From Pseudorasbora parva (lineage: Eukaryota > Chordata > Actinopteri > Cypriniformes > Gobionidae), in contig NC_090178.1 of assembly GCF_024679245.1 (NCBI RefSeq), positions 15,898,713 to 15,962,712 on the forward strand: DNA of 64,000 bases. The letters are read 5' to 3'. Of this stretch, positions 39,252-51,449 are shown one piece after another (the first letter of the stretch is position 1; every line of letters starts with the position of its first letter). The notes under the pieces are model-generated. The model was not told the DNA's origin. It was given only the letters and a program-made list of their open reading frames with translations, and made no database searches. The position numbers and the translations under genes were made by a program.

Positions 39252-39840
39252 AGGTCCCATGACATGGATTTTTTTATTATTTTATACAATTTTCTGAGGT
39301 GTACTTATATTGTTAGTATGTTTTTTACATCAAAAATGTCATAATTTAGAAATAAAAGGCATTTTTTCTATACTGATATTAGCCCTCTGGCTTGAATGCT
39401 TTGTTTCAAGGAGTGTGTCTGCTGTGAGTCTTCAGTGAAAACACCCACTGTTGTGATTGGCTGACATCTTTGCATTTAAAATGAGATTATGCATCAAGAC
39501 TGCCAGCAGCGGGATTGACAGTATTAAACGATTTAGAAAGAAACTCTGTGTGAACTTGAATGATTAGCTACACATCAGAACTCACTGATCCCAGATCAGG
39601 CATTAATGAACGTGTTACTCACTGTTTGTAGCGGTGCTTTTGAATCCATATGATAAAGCCTGTGCTGACATCGCGACAAACTGAATCCATTCTTTACTAA
39701 TTCTCTGGGCGAAGAAAGCATAGGAAGGGGAGGAAACCTTTCCTGGTATGACGTCATAACAGGAGAATTCAAGATCAGCTCAATGGCACTTTTTCCCTCA
39801 ATGGCTATTGTTTTTATTGAAGACCTCTTGACAAAATGAC
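39252..39840. mobile_element. TTAA-family element, second copy
   Basis: TTAA (39248-39251) followed by AGGTCCCATGACATGG; parallels 18428 onward for about 240 bp and then continues with sequence not in that copy. The right end is not identified. Confidence 0.7.
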
Positions 39841-39999
39841 TTATAGTTATTCAATTTAATATAAAATGATTTAATACAACAGTTTGAAAACAAGCAGTTT
39901 TGTCATAATTACAGAAGAAATGGCTGAAATATCTTAGACTATATTACAGTGCCTTTGAAAATTGTGTTGGACAGGGGGGAGTCAAAAAGTCTGAGAACC

Positions 40000-40032
<33 letters not shown>

Positions 40033-40035
<3 letters not shown>

Positions 40036-41354
40036 GGGTGTAACGATACGCGTATTCATATTGAACCGTTTGGTACGAGGCTTTCGGTTTGGTACGCGGT
40101 ACGCATTATTTTGGAAAATAAAAAAGTATGTAAAATATAATATTATGCGTTCAACAAGGAAGCCAATAACCAAAACGACGTAACAGGCAATGCCCCTGAC
40201 TAAGAGAAAAAAACAAAAAACAAATATTTTTTAGACTGCTCAGTCAGGTGCTCGCTTACTCAGTACACGCTGAATGCTCATTGCAAAATGGCTATTGCGT
40301 TTAACAGACCAGAAATAGAAGATCCTCCAATAACCAACGGGTCTGGTGTGTTGGTGAACTTTGGATTCTCTGTAAGCTATGATGGTAAGATGGCAAGAGT
40401 GATGGATTAAAAAACAACGGTATGTCGCATTTGCTACATGATGGTACAGCAGCGGGAATAATTCATGTCATGTCAATCAACTCATTTACGCCGACAACAA
40501 GACGATAAAAAGGAGAAACAGCCACAAACTATCCCACACACTATCCTCGCAGCATTTAGACCGACATTTCCAACTTATTCAAATGGCAAAAGACATTTAT
40601 AGCCGCGGATATGAGACCTTACGCCCGTTTCATACAAACTCCGTCTGCAGTGCGTAGTCCATGCGGTGCATATTTTTTCTGTACCCATGATAACGGTTGC
40701 GGACTGAAAATGCAACATATGTGAAAGGACAACAGGGCTTGCGGCTCCTGCACCGCATACGCACTGCATACGGAGTTTTAAGAACGTGCTTAAAGTAAAT
40801 GAGCCCCGTTACAATGTTCCTTCACGAGCCCATTTTAGCCAGTAATTCCTGCTTTGTACTAAAAAACAAAAGCCCAAATAGAGAACCAATTGGCCAAAGC
40901 AACAGCGGTTGCTCTGACAACAGACGGTTGGACGTCAAGGTCTACACAAAGCTACCTGAATGTAACAGCACATAACATTACCGATGAATGGGAGCTGAAC
41001 AGCCACGTTCTTCAGACACGCCCCCTAGAGAGTCAAACAAGTGAGGATTTGGCCAAAGGGATGACAGAAGGAGTAGTGTGAAAAAAGTGTGGAGAGAGCT
41101 ATTGTAAAGAGCTAATGTCTATTTCTGTAACTACATAGAAGATGGGTAAAGTATAGCTCCATCTTTGTTCAATGTAAAAAAAATTTTTTCAAAATCATAC
41201 TTTGTTAGTTTTAAAAAATAAAAAAGGTAATTTATCTGCCAATTTTTTTTAATTTTGCTGTATCTAAAACGTACCGAACCAAACCGAACCGAACCGTGAC
41301 ACCAGTGTATCGTATCGAACCGAACCGTGAATTTTGTGAACCGTTACACCCCTA
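40033..41354 (+). mobile_element. hAT transposon relic with BED finger and transposase fragment
   Basis: Ends TAGGGGTGTAACG (40033) and CGTTACACCCCTA (to 41354), with gaaccgaaccg motifs inside the right end. atatatat flanks both ends, consistent with an 8-bp duplication but uninformative in TA repeat. On the plus strand, about 40353-40510 reads as a BED-type finger (NFGFSVSYDGKM, VCRICYMM, THLRR; the second His is lost), and 40890-41081 reads VALTTDGWTSRSTQSYLNVT, a hAT/ZBED transposase block. It is interrupted by a nested element at about 40628-40786 and by stops. Confidence 0.85.
40628..40786. mobile_element. Short TIR element nested in the hAT
   Basis: aaactccgtctgcagtgcg at the left is matched in reverse by cgcactgcatacggagtttt at the right, with gcggtgca and caccgc continuing the symmetry. 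It separates two parts of the hAT transposase. Confidence 0.7.
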
Positions 41355-41363
41355 ATATATATA

Positions 41364-42030
41364 CCGTATTTTCCGGACTATAAGTCGCTCCGGAGTATAA
41401 GTCGCATCAGTCAAAAAATGCGTCATGACGCGGAAAAAACATTTATAAGTCGCACTGGACTATAAGTCGCATTAGGGCAGAGCTGGAGCCGCGCGCATGC
41501 GAGCACACGAGCACCCGCGTGTACTCGCTCGTGCCCGCTTCACTGCATAACCCGAGCAGAAGAAAGAAAGTTTGAAGTGAGTGAGAAACTTGTAAGGGAC
41601 TGGCGAAAAGCAGAGGTTACTTTAATTGTGATGAAGAAGAAAAAGAAATCTACTTGCGGACTGTAAGCAAGATGGCCAGAGCTGAATGGACGAGTCCAAA
41701 GACGCTTGAACTCTCTGCCGGGAGAGGTTCTGCCGCGCGAGACGAACTGTGTGAATCGTTCTCCGCTGCATGTTTTACTACATGCTGTTTGTATTTTGCA
41801 GAATAAGATTTTCTTTATGGGGGCATTTTGTTTGTGTTCAGTCTTTCTAAGTTGTTGTCTATAAGTAAATATTAGGCTACAGGAGCAGCATAGAGCGCAT
41901 TCTCGCGGCTATATGTTTATTCTTGTCAGTCAGTATGAATTAAATTTGATATATAAGTCGCACCTGACTATAAGTCGCAGGACCAGCCAAACTATGAAAA
42001 AAAGTGCGACTTATAGTCCGGAAAATACGG
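41364..42030 (+). mobile_element. pogo/Tigger-like element relic
   Basis: Ends CCGTATTTTCCGGACTATAA and TTATAGTCCGGAAAATACGG are perfect 20-bp inverted repeats next to TA (41362-41363 and 42031-42032). Further ataagtcgca repeats lie inside both ends. At about 41560-41700 the plus strand reads RKFEVSEKLVRDWRKAE, then VMKKKKKSTCGL, a stop, and ARWPELN. That is the CENP-B-type HTH signature of pogo/Tigger transposases. The DDE domain is deleted. Confidence 0.8.
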
Positions 42031-42084
42031 TATATATATATACACACACACACGCAAAATGTAAGCTCTTAGGGGTGTTCCTTG

Positions 42085-42625
42085 TCTGCAGTGGTCAGTA
42101 TCTATCAAAAGTGGTCCAAGGTAGGAACAGTGGTGAACCGGCAACAGGGTCATGAATGGCCAAGGCTCATTGATGCACATGGGGAGCGAAAGCTGGCCTG
42201 TATGTTTCTGATCAAACATATGAGCTGTATCTCATATTGCTCAAGAAATTAATGCTGGTTCTGATAGAAAGGTGTCAGAATACAGTGCATTGCAGTTTGT
42301 TGCATATGGGGCTGCATAGCCGCAGACCAGTCAGGGTGCACATGTTGACCCCTGTCAACCTAATAATGTGCCCTGCCACAAAGCAAAAATGGTTCAGAAA
42401 TGGTTTGAGAAACACAACCATGAGTTTGAGGTGTTGACTTGGCCTCCAAATTCCCCAGACCTCAAGCCAATCAAGCATCTGTGCGATGTGCTGAACAAAT
42501 AAGTCTGATCCATGAAGGCCCCACCTTGCAACTTACAGGACTTACTACAGGCTGATGCCACAGCACAACTTCAGGGGTCTAGCGGATGGTTCAAGGCTGT
42601 TTTTGCAGCAAATAGGGACCAACAC
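42085..42625 (+). mobile_element. Tc1-like relic with internal deletion (same family as 1.6 kb)
   Basis: The plus strand reads SQYLSKVVQGRNSGEPATGS, then GLYVSDQTYELYL, VLIERCQNTVHCSLLHMGLH and RRPVRVHMLTPV. It then jumps to PCHKAKMVQ, FEVLTWPPNSPDLKPIKHLC and DVLNK. The jump removes the region with the first catalytic Asp. The Glu position is Lys, as in the 1.6-kb copy. No intact ends are seen; it begins near the TA/CA run at 42031-42055. Confidence 0.85.
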
Positions 42626-42639
42626 AATAATTTTGCGAT

Positions 42640-43237
42640 TATTATTATTTTTTAACGCAATTAACGCACCATCTGTTTTTTAAGTCTTAAAATATTTAAG
42701 TTAGTTCTAAAATATATGCAGTGAAGACAACAATAACTTTGTTGTACATTTTAAAAGGGCAGGTCAAAATCGGTCAATTGAAGAAAAAAAAAAATAGCAT
42801 TCAACCCTGCTATATTAAGGGCACAGCTAAATGTGACATTTATTATAATGGGTTTATGTGAAGATTGGTTTTAGTTCACTTAAATTAAAAGTTGTTATAT
42901 TTTTTAAAGCCCATTAAATGTTCAAATTGATCACTTTCAATTACACTGTAATATTGAATGGCTATAATTAATGGGGAAAATTGAGGGGAAAAAAGAGAGA
43001 GAAAAAAGATTTAAGAGAGTCATCATCAGTTACCAGTATCAGTGATACTGACCTTCATTCATAATGCTTAGTAAAAAGATGCCATTATAAATATACATAA
43101 TATATACCTAATATAATTGACATTATTTTGGAGAGTATATGTGAAATTATTACAATATTAAAAACGTTAATGTTAGTCGCGATTGATTACTGAAAAATGT
43201 GTGACTACTTAGTTTTTTAATCGATTGACAGCACTAA
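42640..43237. mobile_element. hAT fragment (gacagcacta end)
   Basis: gcaattaacgcacc at the left and ttttttaatcgattgacagc, then actaatat, at the right match a terminus style of fish hAT MITEs. The left end is lost at the Tc1 boundary. The interior is AT-rich and non-coding. Confidence 0.6.
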
Positions 43238-45593
43238 TATATGCACACATGGTTCCTGGTCTAATAGCTAATAGCCAACTTAGACCAGCCAAAAAGCAGT
43301 TACTATGTTTTAAATCTCAGCTACTTTTCTAGGGTCCATTCCGCCACCCAGCCTTTTAACCAAACATTTCTTTGGCAGCAAGTGAGAGAGAGAAGATCCA
43401 TGACTTCCTTTACGACATATCGTAATAAAAACTGCAGTGGTGGAGGTTTTTAAAGACCCTCAGTACATATGAGGCACATTTGAGGCAGTGTGTCTTCATT
43501 CGGCAGAGGCATTCTCACCATAAGCCTCTCTAAACTCTAAACACACACACTCTCAAAGCCTGACTGACATTCGAAACCACAGATGGCAGAGCACAGAGCT
43601 TTGGAGAGCCCGCGAATGGTTCAAGCCAACAGCTCTATATGCCAGACATATGTGTTCATTTACGCACACACGCACACCTTACATATAGAACAACACGCCA
43701 TCCGCTTTGAAGCCTCCCGGTAAACATGGATGTGAGAAGGAGAGGGAGAAAGATCTCTACAGCAGAGAACAGAGCCATCCAGATGTTCCAAAGACTGCAG
43801 ATGTTTCATAAGCCTAAGAAAACAGAGCGTGTGTGTGAAAAAGGATTTCCAGTAGACTGTTCTTGATCCAGAGAGAGGAACACTTCTGGTTTAAGAGATC
43901 GCTGCGAGCATTCCTGAGGTCACTGACCAAGAGAGCTAAACAGCAGCCATCAGGAAGTGGGCTGAGAAAGAGGTTTCAAGAATGCAGGGATCAATTTCTA
44001 TTAACAATGTAACGCCCGGAACCGGAACAGGCCAGAAAAGGAGCTCGAAAAAGAGGTGAAAAAGATAAAAAGCGCCTGTTTGTGTGTAGACATCACACAG
44101 ATGAGGGTTTTGGCTGGAAGTGTTTTGGAAGCTTTATGTAATTAAATCCATAAATACAAATGCGCCTCAAATGAGTGTCCCTATTCTCTTTTTTTCCCCT
44201 TGTCTTTTCCCTCTCCGTATTTTTCCCTTGGATATCAAAACTGTGAAAAACGCCTTGCACGATATCTTCTTCCTCTGCACATAATTCCAATTAGAAAAGG
44301 AAAGCGAGATAGTGAAAGAGGGAGCTTGTTGGCGGGCTGGTGTGTTGTACAACATGCAAATATTTACGCTCACTCATTTAATGAGAGGCTCGTGATTGAG
44401 TCAAAGAGAAAATCAAACACACCCTCAACGTTGCCCCCACCACCGTCACCCTCTCCATCTGTCATTAAGGATAACGGGGAAAAAACAGCTGTCTAAAACT
44501 GAAAATGTCTTTTTTTCTTTTTTTTGCACAAACAACTTTGTAATTACCGAGTCTAGTTGCGTAATGCAGAACACGCAAAGTAAACAGAATTTAAACGTGT
44601 GTTTAACGAACGGCCAACAATCCATGTAAGAAGAGAGATTAAAACGTTGCAGGGCTTGATAACTTACGAATGATCTTCAGAAGCAAACGGACCGAACAAA
44701 CTTGATTGCAAACAACTCTCGATGGTTTACTCTATCGTATGGAATTAGACAGACCTGTAATTGCAATCAATCAAAATATCTTTGAAATGAATGCAGCTTA
44801 TCCTGTGCACAATAAAAAAGAATGGTGTAGAAGCAAGCAGAACAACCATTAAGTCGATTCAGCGAAGCCGTGAATGAAGCGAATCCATCTTTTTGTTCGT
44901 TTCCTGTCTGATATCCTTGGCTCCCATAAGTCCTGGCTGGAAGCCCATCAGGGTGGAGAAGCCTGGCAGAGTAGGAGGGCAGTTAACTGCAGGAAGTGGA
45001 AGTCCTCTAAAGCCTGGAGTGGTTTCCTTTGCTTCCCAAACACCCCCTCCCTCCCCTTCCCATGTGGGCATTAATACTCATTTTCCGACATATTAGATGT
45101 GCCTTCAGAGAGAAAGCAAGATAAAGAGATGTATAAGTACGCACAAAACAGGAGAAAAATCTGCAGAAGCCAGTTTGGCAGATTGTGTAGGAAGCCAGGC
45201 TGTTTATTTACAGCATTGGCTGAGTGTTTCCTGAAAAGAGGCTGTCTGCTAAGTCATCAATTTCAGCCGGACGCTTCCTTCGCCCCATGGCTATTTTTAA
45301 ACCCCCACGACTAGGCCCGGACTTTTCAAATCAACACAGGAGGAACCCTGTGCTTTTCCTTGCCGCGGCTAACCCTGTTAGTCACGCTAACGTCTTATCC
45401 GGTTGTAAAGACTTCACCCACAATCACGCTAACACGTTTCCGCCTCTAAAGAGCATCCAGACAATCTCCCGACTAATCAGAGTCTTTCAAAAGCTGTCAT
45501 TTTATGAGGATTATTATTGATTATTTTAAGTGTGACTGTGCATGCTCTGTGAGCTTGTTTTTAATGCAAACCGATATTGACTGTGGTACTCAC

Positions 45594-45652
45594 CTTTGCA
45601 CTGGTTGGTGTTTTTGTCCAGGATTGCCTTCGTTGACACTATTTTTCCATAC
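45594..45652 (-). CDS. rbms3: rbms3 coding exon: middle of RRM1
   Basis: This 59-bp exon encodes YGKIVSTKAILDKNTNQCK, the first helix-to-strand part of RRM1. The acceptor (tttgtcctttgcag on the minus strand) and donor GTGAGT at 45593 are canonical. One base completes the Pro codon left by the 63-kb exon, 19 codons follow, and one base is left over, so phases match both neighbours. KNTNQCK matches the RBMS3 sequence I remember, where RBMS1 and RBMS2 have KTTNKCK. The last codon, K, begins the RNP1 octamer, which therefore crosses the splice junction to the exon at 38020. The exon is separated from its neighbours by introns of 17.5 kb and 7.6 kb. Confidence 0.94.
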
Positions 45653-46052
45653 CTGCAAAGGACAAAGAGAACAACAGGGTCAGCTCAAATGAAAGATAGC
45701 TAGATCAACTATATTTCAAAGTATTGCATGAATAGTGGGCAAAACTCAGTTTTGGGCTTTTTGGCCCACTAACAGTAATCATATCATATCAAAATAAGTC
45801 ATTTTGATTTCCACCAAATTATGTATTATATTTGATTAAATTCTGGTGGAAATGACTGCATTTTTAACCTTTTCAGAATAAAGAATCAAGAGAATCAAGA
45901 GATTCCTCTAGCCAATGTTAATTTCCTAGTTATCATTTTATGCATGCTAAATACAGACTATTGAATAATATTTTCACACTTTTGCATAATTTGACAAAAC
46001 ATACGCATGACTGGAAATTATACAATTAAAATATGACAGGCCATCATGTAAA

Positions 46053-46450
46053 TATGTGACCCTGGACCACAACACCTTAAGGGTCTATGGGTCCATTTTT
46101 TTATTGAGATATATACATCATCTTTTCGTTGATGTATGGTTTGTTAGGATAGGACAATATTTGGCTGAGATACAACTGTACCTGAGGGTGCAAAACATTT
46201 TAAATATTGAGAAAATCGCCTTTAAAGTTATCTTAAATTAAGTCCTCAGCAATGCATATTACTACTAATATTACTTATTAGTATAAAAAGTTACAAAAAT
46301 CTTCATGGAGCATGATCTTCACTTAATATCCTAATGATTTTTTTAGCATAAAAGATCATTTTGACCCATACAATGTATTGTTGGCTATTGCTATAAATAA
46401 ACCTATATGCAACATATGATTTTAATGGTTTTCAGGTCCAGAGTCACATA
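46053..46450. mobile_element. Non-autonomous element with TATGTGACC(C)TGGACC ends
   Basis: tatgtgaccctggaccac at 46053 is matched in reverse by ggtccagagtcacata ending 46450. Element of about 400 bp without coding sequence; a familiar cyprinid repeat. Confidence 0.75.
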
Positions 46451-47129
46451 TTACATTTTTACAATATAACATCATATGTTTATACTTATAAACAGGGTCA
46501 ATAAATATTGATGGATGAGCAATATTTAAAATATTGATTTTAAAATGAACTTCAGTTACACAAAAAGAAAGTAAAAATTTGTTAGTTAATAAAAGTCAAC
46601 CCCTGGGAACTAAAAGTGCCTGAACTTGATGAAAAACCCAAGTGTAAAGTTTGCTCCGTACTTAATTAAAAAGTTTTAACCTAACTCAAAAGAGTATGTT
46701 TAATAAGATTTAGCTTAGCTTCATTAAAAACCTTGACGAAAGGATGTATATCGATACATCAATACATTCCTTAACAGGACACCATAAACAAGGAGAGGTT
46801 GATATCGGGCACAGGATGTGAGTTTCAAACCCCAGTAATTTAATTAAATGCTGGCAGCATCACAGAGCCCCAATCTACACCACAAAAATCCCACCCTAGT
46901 TTTCATTTTTTCACCTCAGCTCACAGCACTGAGTACTCTTGTATTCTTGCAATAATCTTTTCTATTTCACTCTATCCCACAATTACTACCTATTCACATA
47001 GTGAAATCAGTCTCGTCGCAGAATCACGAAAGTGTCTGCACAACAGATGAATCTCTTTCCCCTCTGAAGTCCCTCTTTTCCCCTATTCCTCCCCTACCGC
47101 CTGCCTTCCATCCACGATGGAGGTAATAA

Positions 47130-47420
47130 AGTTACTTATCGCTTCCGTCTCCGCCCGAAGACTGGGAAGACTGATATAAGCAAGGCACTCCTGATGTGAC
47201 TTTTAATTAATATTTAATGCGGCTCCCACCTCCAGGTAAAAGCGGGAGACTATATTACCCACCTTTATAAGGATGGAGGCGTTTAATAAGGGAAAGATCA
47301 TTTCACTGTCACCGCGAGAAGCGGCGTCCCATCGAGGCATTGTACCGCTGATGTCTGGAAAATGGCAGCTAATTCATCTCATATCCCTTATAAGCCTACA
47401 AACTGCACAGCTTTACAGAA
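47130..47420. other. High-complexity intronic block, candidate conserved non-coding element
   Basis: A repeat-free stretch between MITE-rich regions with homeodomain-like cores (gacttttaattaatatttaa) and a GC-balanced flank (aaagcgggagac, accgcgagaagcggcg). No open frame has a recognised domain. Large RBM-family introns often carry enhancers, but conservation cannot be judged here. Confidence 0.25.
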
Positions 47421-48509
47421 GAAATACAAATAATTATCATAAGAACAATTGTCATACGGGGTTTCGTGTGAATTTATCAACAAAGTCTTCTGCAATTCAC
47501 ACCATAACACAGCGAGTAAGTGTGGGCGGATGTTTTTTCGCGAAAACGGATAATCACAACTCTGGGATTGCAAAAACTCATTATAGAAACAATACTGGTT
47601 TTGTCAGATTTTTTTTTTTTGTCAATATGGTTTGTCAGTAAACAAAGTTGAAGCTCAGGGGGACGAGAGCAACCACATAACAGAGAGTGGAAGACATGAA
47701 AATGGGGAGCTCTGCTGGAGAAAGCATGTAGCGGACCAATGTGAGGGAAACACATGAGAACCATTTGACTCGAACACTTGATTTGCTGCCATTTCATCTT
47801 GCAAAACAAGTGGTTGGACAAACACAGGCGTCTCAGATAAGTGAGTGGGTCGGGGGTGGAGCTGAGAGAGGAATGTAATCAACATAACTGGCAACGTTTC
47901 CGCAAGCCAGTGCCATACCGCGGTCATGCACACGGATGTCTCACTAACACGAAACTCACGAACAGGAAGGTTTCCTCACAAATAATAGGGGTCGATTCAT
48001 TCTCACAGCCAATAAGGGGTGCAGGGAGTTGTGTCTTGTTTTGTTTGTTTTGATGCTGATAAATGAAGCATTGAGAACTACCGAGGTGAGATAATGTTCA
48101 GTAGACAGAGTCTGTGGTTGAGATTAATAAGTAAATGAAAGTCTTTGCTGAAACCTCAAAAACTTAATGACCCCAATGCCATACTTTCTGGTTAACGTAA
48201 TGCTCTTTAGGGTTATTTGTCAGGATGACACAGCTAACACTGCAGCCAAAGGTGGAGGAGCTCACTGTGAGAACATCTGGCAAAGCGTCCTGATCACTCT
48301 CACACTGAACAATGAACATCAGAGTAGTTGACGGAGAGCAGTGATGCTGTGATGTGACACACACAGGACGTGTACGTACTTGCTCAATAATGTCATTTAT
48401 TAAATCTTCCAGTTCTCATTTACATACCCTCGTGTTATGCATATTTTGCATTTTTCTTTCTTCTGTGGAATACACAACAAGAATAAAATAAAAAAAAATC
48501 TAATCTTCA

Positions 48510-48690
48510 AGGTCCAGATTTACCAAACAGGGAAAATTAGCATGAGAGCGCAATTCCATAAATGTGCAAATGTGGTTCTACGCGTGATCTACTAATGACC
48601 CGCAAATTAATGAACACAGATGCAGCCGAATCATTTCCATAATGACCAACGCAATCTACCCATTAGTGTCTGGTTTAAGACGCACTGAAA
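48510..48690 (-). mobile_element. First half of a split gccagattta element
   Basis: ccagatttaccaaacaggg, gcatgagagcgc, tacgcgtgatctacta and aatgaccaacgcaatctacc match in order the reverse complement of the right half of the intact copy at 57249-57705. Confidence 0.8.
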
Positions 48691-49572
48691 ATAATGACTT
48701 TGTGGTATGGTAAAAAATCTATTACATTAATTCATGTAATTCATACATTGTAAAATCAAGATAAAGTTGGAACTATAGATCTTATGTAAAATGTACACAA
48801 TTTATTCATGTAATAAATTAACTGAGAAGAAAGAGTAAATTTTATCATATATTTACAAATACTATTTAATGTTTTATAGTCACAGCATACTCACCTAAAA
48901 ATATTAAGTACATTTTAATCTGAAAAGCAAAGTGCATTTGAATATGCGCACGTTTTTTTTTTTTTTTTTTTTTAAAGATCCGCTTGTTCAGTGGTGGCAG
49001 AGACGGTCGTTTTGGGATGTTGCTTTTATGTGGCTGACTTATTCTCAATAAGTTTTGACTTTTAACTGAACGTGTTTTAATTTCAATAACGGTAGCTAAA
49101 GCGCCGGCATTATCCACTTGTATAAAGTTGAGACTGGTGGTTAAGTTTGTCAAAAAATAGTGGGTATTAAATGTAGTTAGCAGCGTTCTTGTAGAAAAAG
49201 TCACCCAGTCTTTCACCCAGGGTTTAAACTTCAAAATAATTTAAGCTGGCCATGATTAAGTGCTGGCTGCCTGTGTGTGTGTGTGTGTGTGTGTGTCCTC
49301 TAGCTAATGTTAGCCTTATTTAAAAGCGTCTAGTCGTTTTTATATCCACTGAAAATTTCACAGCAATTTATTTATTAAAGCTAGTCTGCACCAAAGAAGG
49401 AAAGTTTGGATGGCAGTTGAACTTGGATACCAAATAAACATTCATGTTTAATATTCGCAGCAAGTGCATGATGTCAGCCATTTTATTTTAGTGAGCTAAC
49501 GATATGAATGTCCGGTCACATTTTTAATGAAAATAAAATGTAATATTTTTAAAACCTAACGTTAGACTGCTG

Positions 49573-49645
49573 TATATATTATATTATATTATATTATATT
49601 ATATTATATTATATTATATTATATTATATTATATTATATTATATA
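49573..49645. repeat. (ATATT)n microsatellite
   Basis: About 14 perfect pentanucleotide units. Confidence 0.97.
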
Positions 49646-50293
49646 CAGCAAATTCCTCAGTGTTAAATGAACACTGCTGGTGTCCTGTCCATATGAGTCC
49701 ATTATGAGTCCACACTCAGAGTGTTAAAAGGTAACACCGAATCAGTGTTGGAGTTAATGAGATAATTAAGTGATGATTGAGCATTAATGATGCACACCTG
49801 CTGTTAATAAGCTGTTACCTGATGATAAAAGCAGAATCACTACATTTACATTTACAGCATTACCAACTTCACAGATTACTAACATTACTTCATTTCTGTT
49901 ATACAGCTACATAAGCTCTTATTGAGAATTAATAGGGTTTTTTTATGTCACGATTATGGTGATAAGTGTTTTCTAGTGTAATTAGTCAGTTTGACGACTT
50001 TTTAATGTTTCTCTGGTTGCTGTATCTGGGTTTGCTATGGAAAGAAAAGCAAGAGAAAACACAATCAGATGCTGTTGGCTGCTTGATGATCATTGTGTAG
50101 TGGCTTAATTCACCAATCTTATGACTGAATATGAGCAATATACTATTAACCTTGTTTTATTCTAGAAAAGATTGAGCATTGTTTTAATCAGAAAAGTTGA
50201 ATAAGTTTTATAACAGATTGTACACTAAGCACTTTGAACTTCTGCAAGCTTTACTCACACAGACATAAAAATCAGCCTATAAATCTCAACAAT

Positions 50294-50386
50294 GGTGACA
50301 TGCTCCATGCCACAATGCATTCTAGGTGCATCATGCAAAACTAATCCATGGCTCCCGGAATGCATTGTGGCATGAAGCATGTCACC
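50294..50386. repeat. 93-bp hairpin with 28-bp arms
   Basis: ggtgacatgctccatgccac, then aatgcatt, at 50294-50321 is the inverse of 50359-50386 at 27 of 28 positions, around a 37-base loop. It may be a tiny MITE; aatgcattgtgg is common in fish repeats. Confidence 0.8.
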
Positions 50387-50564
50387 TTATAAAATTAAAT
50401 TTACTTGATTACTTTAATTAAATACAACCTGCTAAGTTAAATATAATTAAGTAAAATGTGCTTAATGTCTACATAAATGTTACATTTATAGTTAAGTATA
50501 TTTTACTTGATCCTGGCAAGTAACGTGTACTTGATATCACAGCAGTCAAATTTACTAAGAAAAA

Positions 50565-50890
50565 TTGAGTGCAAATTGTTATAAAGATTTTATTAAGTAA
50601 ATCCTACAAGTTGTTTTTATCAGTATGTGCTCCCCTTTTGGGGGGCGGTAAATAATGGAGCAAACACCAGTAAATTGGCGAGGGCAAACCATTGTAAATG
50701 ACCTTGCTTTATTCATTTAAATTCTCTCCTCCCATACATTCTGCGCCCGAAAGGGAAGCTCATACAAATGCATATGCAATAAGGTCAGCCGCAAAATCAA
50801 TGCGTGTCTTTATTAATTCCTGAAAGTAGTTTTTTAACGCCAAAAGGGGGTTTGCACTGGCGCAAGATGTTAGCAAATCTAAATCTAGCT
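50565..50890 (-). mobile_element. Second half of the split gccagattta element
   Basis: gggcggtaaataatgg, tctcctcccata, caaatgcatatgcaataagg and ggtttgcactggcgcaag match the reverse complement of the left half of 57249-57705, continuing exactly where 48690 stops. Confidence 0.8.
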
Positions 50891-51449
50891 ATGGTATTCA
50901 AAATTGGGGTGAATAAATAATAACATAACATTATTTTTGGGTGAGCTGTACTTTTAATGCGGTCTTATTATCACTAACTGCCAAAGATACACCAAAGATA
51001 GCTTTACTAATTAGCACATTGCATGCATTTCATTATAGCATGTACATATATAAAATTCTTGCTGGAAAACACTCCTGTGTTATCAGTCACATTTACACTA
51101 CGTTTTATGGACTGCATTTAAGTATCATTGCTGATCAACTTATCTACAGATGCTGACTTTTGATTAAGAACAAGATTCAAGTGTGTTTACTTGCTGAAAA
51201 CTTTAAGAAGCGCAAGCATGGAGTTCCTCTCATGGATGTCTGGAGGGCCAAGAATTTGACCTCGAATAACATCAAGCCAAGGAGCTAAATCGTTTACAGT
51301 GAGAGAAGTTGCATGTTACAATATTAGTAAACAATCTACTTTACAATATACAGCAACATTATACTCCATAACTCAAGGACATAAATAGCATATTACATCA
51401 TGTCCCAGCCATTCCAAACACAAAGCAGCTGCAAATCACATAAATGTAA

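Larger units (their letters stand above)
38021..45593 (-). other. rbms3: rbms3 intron between RRM1 exons
   Basis: This 7.6-kb intron is bounded by GTGAGT (45593) and ctag (38021). Its centre (39.0-43.2 kb) is a stack of transposons in a TA microsatellite. I see no repeat or gene in 38130-38390, 38480-39050 or 43250-45590. The last stretch is high-complexity and free of repeats I recognise. Confidence 0.85.
48691..50564. mobile_element. About 1.9 kb inserted into the gccagattta element
   Basis: This DNA lies between the two halves. It contains a poly-T run (48953), a (GT)n run (49273-49298), a (TATAT)n run and a cagtgttaaatgaacactg repeat segment. A 122-codon minus frame at 48866-49234 (MKFKPWVKDWVTFSTRTLLT at its start) has no domain I recognise. 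More than one insertion may be involved. Confidence 0.5.

Noticed and set aside
47273..47641. 122-codon plus frame
   Set aside because: No domain, no splice context, ends in a T-rich tract; likely chance.
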